Positions 59,965-64,000 of a stretch of 64,000 nucleotides of DNA are shown here, piece by piece. The position numbers and the translations under genes are program-made. How positions within the stretch are numbered: position 1 is the first letter of the stretch; every line of letters begins with the position of its first letter. Source of the DNA: an uncultured Paracoccaceae bacterium (GTDB lineage: Bacteria; Pseudomonadota; Alphaproteobacteria; Rhodobacterales; Rhodobacteraceae); contig CAKSTR010000005.1 of NCBI GenBank assembly GCA_934500835.1, forward strand, positions 248,001-312,000, read 5' to 3'. The notes below the pieces were generated by a model. It had not been told where the DNA came from. It was given only the letters and a program-made list of their open reading frames with translations, and ran no database searches.

Positions 59965-60423
59965 TCAGAGCAGGATCTCTTCAAGCGGATCATAAAGGCA
60001 GCCGGCGCCCCAGGCGGCCTCGGGCAGGCTGTCGGGCTTGAAGCGTAGCTTGCCCGCCGCCAGTTCAACGCGCGAGACGAATCGCCGCCGCGTCACCACG
60101 CCCTCGGGGTCTTGCCAGCTGTCATCCAGCCCGCCCCCCTGCAGCCTGCAGCGAAAGAACAGGTCGACCTGATGGAAGCCGGTCTTCGGGTCGTGGAATT
60201 CGTTGATGAGGGCGGGGGGGCCGACCTCGACGGCAAGGCCGGTTTCCTCGAACACCTCGCGCGCCAGGTTTTCGGGCAGGGACTGCCCCACCTCGCAGCC
60301 GCCGCCCGGAGCGCACCAGAGGTCCGAGTTCCTGTCCTCGGGCCAGGCGTTGACCAGCAACAGCCGGTCCTCGTCATCAAGGATCAGGGCGCGGACGGAA
60401 AGGCGGGGTTTCTGGCGTGTCAT
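59965..60423 (-). CDS. NUDIX hydrolase
   Basis: 152-aa pyrophosphohydrolase. The NUDIX box [24 protein letters not shown] (40-63) is complete, with REVFEE supplying the metal-binding glutamates. [17 protein letters not shown] is the following strand. Substrates of such small NUDIX proteins (damaged nucleotides, sugar nucleotides) cannot be read. ATG 60423 starts [24 protein letters not shown]. Divergent from the lipase-like gene across a 197-nt spacer with no recognisable signal. Confidence 0.9.
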   Translation of the reverse strand: MTRQKPRLSVRALILDDEDRLLLVNAWPEDRNSDLWCAPGGGCEVGQSLPENLAREVFEETGLAVEVGPPALINEFHDPKTGFHQVDLFFRCRLQGGGLDDSWQDPEGVVTRRRFVSRVELAAGKLRFKPDSLPEAAWGAGCLYDPLEEILL

Positions 60424-60620
60424 CGCGGCAGGCTGCGTCGGCGGCCGGCACTTGTCCAGCCCGTCCGTTCTGCCGGCGGGCGGCCTGGGCTGCGGCACCG
60501 TTTCGCCGGGTGTGTCCGCATGGTGCGGCGCCAGATCGCCCAAGGCGCTGCCGGATACGGAATCCCGCAGGGCGCGATCTTGCCCCTTGCGCGGAGGTGC
60601 CGCACGGGCATGATCCGGCC

Positions 60621-61280
60621 ATGACCCAGCCTGACCCCTCCCCCCCGCCCGAGCGGGTGATCCTTGTCCACGGCCTTGCCCGCAGCACGCGGTCTATGGT
60701 GGCGATGGGGCTGGCACTCAGGGCGGCGGGCTTTGCGGTGGCCTCGGCGGCCTATCCGTCAACCCGCGCGCGGCCCGAGGATCTGGTGGCCGGCGTCGCC
60801 AGGGCCTTTGCCACGCCCCATGCCGGGGTCACGCATCTGGTGACGCATTCGATGGGCGGCATCCTGGCGCGCGACTGGCTGGCGCGGGGGCATCCGCCGG
60901 GATTGGGCCGGGTCGTGATGCTGGCCCCGCCCAATCACGGATCGGAACTGGTCGATACCCTGGGCAGCTGGCGGGTGTTCCAGATGGTGAACGGCCCTGC
61001 CGGGCTGGCGCTTGGGACAGGTCCCGACAGCTGGCCGAACCGGCTGCCGCGGCCGGATTATCCGGTGGGGATCATTGCGGGCACGACATCGGTGTCGCCG
61101 TGGTTCTCGCATCTTCTGCCGGGGGCGGACGATGGCAAGGTCACGGTGGCCAGCACGCGCCTTGACGGTATGGCGGACCACATCACCCTGCCGGTCAGCC
61201 ACACCTGGATGGTGATGAACCCAAGGGTGATCCGGCAGACCGTGCAGTTCCTGCGCCGCGGTTTTTTCGACCACGGCTGA
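60621..61280 (+). CDS. alpha/beta hydrolase / lipase-like protein
   Basis: 219-aa protein of the short triacylglycerol-lipase-like group. [14 protein letters not shown] is the oxyanion region. The nucleophile elbow is VTHSMGGIL with Ser77. [15 protein letters not shown] follows, and the His is probably in [10 protein letters not shown]. No signal peptide is seen, so it may be a cytoplasmic esterase. The ATG at 60621 has a weak SD. It is convergent with purK, separated by an A/T palindrome. Confidence 0.83.
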   Translation: MTQPDPSPPPERVILVHGLARSTRSMVAMGLALRAAGFAVASAAYPSTRARPEDLVAGVARAFATPHAGVTHLVTHSMGGILARDWLARGHPPGLGRVVMLAPPNHGSELVDTLGSWRVFQMVNGPAGLALGTGPDSWPNRLPRPDYPVGIIAGTTSVSPWFSHLLPGADDGKVTVASTRLDGMADHITLPVSHTWMVMNPRVIRQTVQFLRRGFFDHG

Positions 61281-61289
61281 GGCGGGGCA

Positions 61290-61310
61290 CGATTTTTCGT
61301 CGAAAAATCG
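61290..61310. terminator. A/T-rich palindrome between convergent genes
   Basis: CGATTTTTCG-T-CGAAAAATCG, perfect 10-bp arms, between the lipase-like gene and purK (2 nt from the purK stop). Nearly identical in design to that at 1655-1675. Confidence 0.6.
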
Positions 61311-61312
61311 GG

Positions 61313-62377
61313 CTATTTCCGCGTGATGCGGTTCGCGTGGCCCATCTTGCGGCCGGGCCGGGCCTGGCCCTTGCCGTAGAGATGCAGCGCCACGTCGCGG
61401 TCCCGCAACAGGGCGGGCACGCGGTCCATGTCGTCACCGATCAGGTTCTCCATCACCACATCGGCATAGCGCCCGCCGTCGCCCAGGGGCAGCCCGGCCA
61501 CGGCGCGGATGTGCTGTTCGAACTGGTCCACCACACAGCCCTGCTGGGTCCAGTGGCCCGAGTTGTGGACCCGCGGCGCGATCTCGTTCACCAGAAGGCC
61601 CTGCGGAGTCACGAACAGTTCCACCCCCATCACGCCGACATAGTCCAGCGCGTTCAGGATGCGGGCGGCCAGAAGAACGGCATCCGACCGCTGACCGGGC
61701 GACAGCCTTGCCGGCACCGTGGTGGTGCGCAGGATGCCCTCATGGTGAACATTCTCGCCCGGATCAAAGGCCGCGACCGAGCCGTCCAGCCCGCGTGCCG
61801 CGATGACCGAGACCTCGCGGTCGAAGGCGACAAACCCCTCCAGCACCGAGGGCGCGCCCTGCATGGCGGCCCAGGCGGCGGGGATGTCGGCGTCCGAGGT
61901 CAGCTTGACCTGCCCCTTGCCGTCATAGCCAAGCCGCGTCGTCTTCAGGATCGCGGGCAGGCCCAGCTTCGCCACCCCCGCGCGCAGGTCGTCTTCGGAG
62001 TTCACCGCGGCCCAGGGCGCGGTTCTCAGGCCAAGATCGTTGAGGAAGGTCTTCTCGGCGATGCGATCCTGGCTGATGGCAAGGGCGCGGCGGTTGGGGC
62101 GGATCGGACGCAGCGATTCCAGAAGGTCCAGCGCCGAGGTGGGGACATTCTCGAACTCGTAGGTGATGACATCGACCGAAGCTGCAAAGGCGCGCAGGGC
62201 GGCCTCGTCCTCATAGGGCGCGGTCGTGACCGCATGGGCCACGTCGCCCGCCGGGGCAGCGCCCGGTTCATAGATGTGGCAGCGATAGCCAAGCCGGCTG
62301 GCCGCCACCGACAGCATCCGGCCAAGCTGGCCGCCGCCAAGGATGCCGATCACCGATCCGGGGGCAAGTTCAGTCAT
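61313..62377 (-). CDS. purK: 5-(carboxyamino)imidazole ribonucleotide synthase
   Basis: 354-aa ATP-grasp enzyme converting AIR and bicarbonate to N5-CAIR in purine synthesis. [17 protein letters not shown] is the N-terminal preATP-grasp loop. [13 protein letters not shown] and [16 protein letters not shown] form the nucleotide site, and [13 protein letters not shown] is the metal/substrate region. ATG 62377 overlaps the purE stop by 8 nt. With purE it forms the purEK operon. Confidence 0.95.
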   Translation of the reverse strand: MTELAPGSVIGILGGGQLGRMLSVAASRLGYRCHIYEPGAAPAGDVAHAVTTAPYEDEAALRAFAASVDVITYEFENVPTSALDLLESLRPIRPNRRALAISQDRIAEKTFLNDLGLRTAPWAAVNSEDDLRAGVAKLGLPAILKTTRLGYDGKGQVKLTSDADIPAAWAAMQGAPSVLEGFVAFDREVSVIAARGLDGSVAAFDPGENVHHEGILRTTTVPARLSPGQRSDAVLLAARILNALDYVGVMGVELFVTPQGLLVNEIAPRVHNSGHWTQQGCVVDQFEQHIRAVAGLPLGDGGRYADVVMENLIGDDMDRVPALLRDRDVALHLYGKGQARPGRKMGHANRITRK

Positions 62378-62855
62378 CCTTCGGCTCCTCGGGGATGCTT
62401 GCCGACAGGGCGTCGCGCCAGGCCTCCAGCCGGGCGGCCAGAGCGGCATCCGATACCGCAAGGATCGCCGCCGCCATCAGGCCCGCATTGGCCGCGCCGG
62501 GCGCGCCGATGGCCATGGTGGCAACCGGATAGCCTTTCGGCATCTGCAGGATGGAATAAAGGCTGTCGACCCCGGACAGGGCCTTGGTCAGCACCGGCAC
62601 GCCGATCACCGGAACCCGCGTCTTGGATGCCATCATGCCCGGCAGATGCGCCGCCCCGCCCGCGCCCGCGATGATCACCTTCAGCCCGCGCGCCACCGCC
62701 GATCTGCCATAGTCCCACAGCCGGTCGGGCGTGCGATGGGCCGAGACGATCCTTGTCTCGTAAGGCACGCCCAGCTGATCAAGGATCAGCGCTGCCTCCT
62801 TCATCGTGGCCCAGTCGGATTGCGAGCCCATGATGATGCCGACGGGTGGGGTCAT
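62370..62855 (-). CDS. purE: N5-carboxyaminoimidazole ribonucleotide mutase
   Basis: 161-aa class I PurE that moves the carboxyl group of N5-CAIR to give [20 protein letters not shown] (6-21) is the phosphate loop, [10 protein letters not shown] carries the catalytic His, and [12 protein letters not shown] and PVIGVPV complete the site. The presence of purK confirms the class I (mutase) type. First gene of purEK. Divergent from the secreted protein gene. Confidence 0.96.
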   Translation of the reverse strand: MTPPVGIIMGSQSDWATMKEAALILDQLGVPYETRIVSAHRTPDRLWDYGRSAVARGLKVIIAGAGGAAHLPGMMASKTRVPVIGVPVLTKALSGVDSLYSILQMPKGYPVATMAIGAPGAANAGLMAAAILAVSDAALAARLEAWRDALSASIPEEPKDD

Positions 62856-63018
62856 GAAGCGCCTCCGATCTGCGGTTCGCTGCGCTTATACCCGAGCGCA
62901 GGGGCGGGGCAAGGCATGCGGGCCGCGAAAGGAAAGGCGCAAGCGCACAAGCCGCCCCTTCCATCGCCCCGGCCGCCGGACTAGGCTTTTGCCGGGAAGG
63001 GTGCAGGTGGGGCAGGGG

Positions 63019-64000
63019 ATGCGGATGCGGGCAGTCTTGGGGATCGTGAGCGCGGCCTTCCTCGCCGGAGCCGCGCCCGCACTGGCCGAGGATCTGCACC
63101 CCGCGCTGTGTCAGCGCGGGGTGCAGATCCCCGAACTGCCGCTGGACTATGTTCTGCAACAGGAAGCCGCTAGGTATCATGACCTGGTGCAAGACCGGAT
63201 GGACCCATCGGCCTTCGATACGGTCACGGAGCCGAGTGCCGAAGAGCTGATGAGCAATGCCTTTCTGGCCATGGCCATCGAATGGCCGGGCGTGCTGTCG
63301 GACATGGCGGCGGAACTGCCGCCCGAGGCGCATGACCTGCCCTGGTTGATCATGCTGGCGGATATCGAATCCTCCAACCCTGCGCCGGTCGAGGCGCTGG
63401 TGACCAGCCCGCTTTCGATCACCCTGCCGGAACTCTTGCCGATCATGCGGCGGCATGGCCTGACCGAAGAGGCAGGCCTTCTGCGCGACGGCATGAAGCT
63501 GTTCCCGGAATGGACGCTGAACCCCTATGACCGGCAGAAACTGGTCTTCGGTTTTGACGGCAGTGCCATCGACGAGGGCCTGATTCAGGCCATCTACGAG
63601 ATCGAGTACCGCTATCCGCATGAAGGTCGGGCCTGGGCCGCGGCATTGGCGCTTGTCGGCGATGCGCCCGGGTTGCAGGCCGTCTTTCTTGACAGGATCA
63701 GAAACGCCGATGCCGACCACCGGCTGGATCATCTGCTATTCGCGCTGCATCGGCATTGTGTGTCGCGCAGCAGCCATGCCGCCGTTGGCATGGACGTTGA
63801 CGGTCTTGAGGCCGCGTATCTTTCGATGGGGTCGGCGCAGGCCGCACTTCTGATGATGGATGACCTTGCCGCCGGGCTGGAGGGGCGGTCGGCGGCGATG
63901 TATATCGATCTTGACGGCGCATTGCTGGCCGAGCGGCTGCTGCGCGTCCTGGATCTGCGGGGGGAACCTGCGCTGGCGGATGGGCTGCGCAAGGTTCTGG
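63019..64000 (+). CDS. secreted helical protein, truncated by the window edge
   Basis: An open frame of 327 codons with no stop before the right edge. It begins with a signal peptide (MRMRAVLGIVSAAFLAGAAPALA-E). The mature part is Leu/Ala/Glu-rich with regularly spaced helices (SNAFLAMAIEWPGVLSDMAAELPPEA; AWAAALALVGDAPGLQAVFLDRI) that resemble helical repeats. No family is recognised. The first 40 codons contain a 19-bp perfect inverted repeat (63090-63130). ATG 63019 is used; 63025 is a second choice two codons later. Periplasmic location is inferred. Confidence 0.75.
   Translation, partial: MRMRAVLGIVSAAFLAGAAPALAEDLHPALCQRGVQIPELPLDYVLQQEAARYHDLVQDRMDPSAFDTVTEPSAEELMSNAFLAMAIEWPGVLSDMAAELPPEAHDLPWLIMLADIESSNPAPVEALVTSPLSITLPELLPIMRRHGLTEEAGLLRDGMKLFPEWTLNPYDRQKLVFGFDGSAIDEGLIQAIYEIEYRYPHEGRAWAAALALVGDAPGLQAVFLDRIRNADADHRLDHLLFALHRHCVSRSSHAAVGMDVDGLEAAYLSMGSAQAALLMMDDLAAGLEGRSAAMYIDLDGALLAERLLRVLDLRGEPALADGLRKVL
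63090..63130 (+). repeat. 19-bp perfect inverted repeat inside the CDS
   Basis: Arms 63090-63108 and 63112-63130 are exact reverse complements with a TGT loop. It encodes the residues just after the signal peptide (EDLHPALCQRGVQIP). Such a strong hairpin near a start is unusual in coding DNA. Confidence 0.9.

Overview
The window is high-GC bacterial DNA that reads as a Rhodobacterales (Paracoccaceae / Rhodobacter-like) alphaproteobacterial chromosome. Support: an F1-ATPase operon atpHAGDC without F0 genes; a groESL operon with a CIRCE operator; homospermidine synthase; DUF2125, extensin-family, Hint-domain, H-type-lectin and TIGR01459 HAD proteins; and a dispersed intergenic hairpin carrying GCCTCCGGCGGGGATATTT in three copies. 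The genus cannot be fixed from sequence alone. No rRNA, tRNA, CRISPR array, prophage or insertion sequence was found. Coding density is high and almost every gene belongs to a recognisable family.

Layout. 1-6.4 kb: tail of one secreted protein and a trypsin-like protease with a similar C-terminus, an Hsp20 chaperone, an ECF sigma factor translationally coupled to a membrane VWA (YfbK-like) protein, and a divergent exported transglutaminase. 6.5-13.6 kb: a peptidoglycan-binding protein, gabD, a two-gene envelope operon (OmpA/BON-like), and divergent ubiA / rsmE. 13.7-20.3 kb: gshA, then a minus-strand block pyrB - two very small genes - small membrane protein - catalytically degenerate dihydroorotase - plsY - membrane-anchored NYN RNase; then udg - LysE exporter - moaB on plus. 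21.7-28.3 kb: DsbD-N-like protein, YqgE, LpxR-like lipid A deacylase, Hint protein, rpsD with a strong promoter and structured leader, YqhA, homospermidine synthase. 28.5-36.9 kb: hisC-tyrC-extensin operon, DUF2125, ChaC, a MotA/ExbB-like plus MotB/OmpA-like stator pair, and an APH(6)-like kinase of more A/T-rich composition. 37-41.8 kb: clpA, gloB, a methyltransferase, an L,D-transpeptidase. 42-48.9 kb: atpHAGDC, H-type lectin, YcgN-like protein, ltaE. 49-56.2 kb: hydrolase, prs, an A/T-richer PAP2/Aur1-like gene, ribF, MaoC hydratase, HAD hydrolase, family II pyrophosphatase, and a leader region with tiny ORFs before a 56-aa basic protein. 56.3-64 kb: TraB/GumN protein, groESL, membrane protein, NUDIX, lipase-like protein, purEK, and a secreted protein cut by the right edge.

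Functional themes are housekeeping metabolism (pyrimidine, purine, PRPP, glutathione, flavin, ubiquinone, tyrosine/histidine), energy (F1-ATPase), proteostasis (GroESL, ClpA, Hsp20) and envelope maintenance. The most unusual items are: the hairpin family whose flanks are fixed while its paired arms differ; the A/T-rich palindromes at convergent gene junctions; a 19-bp perfect inverted repeat inside the start of the last CDS; the degenerate dihydroorotase next to pyrB; the Zorya-like stator pair without Zorya effectors; and the tiny-ORF leader at 55.8-56.0 kb. I see no complete defence island or obviously new multi-gene system.
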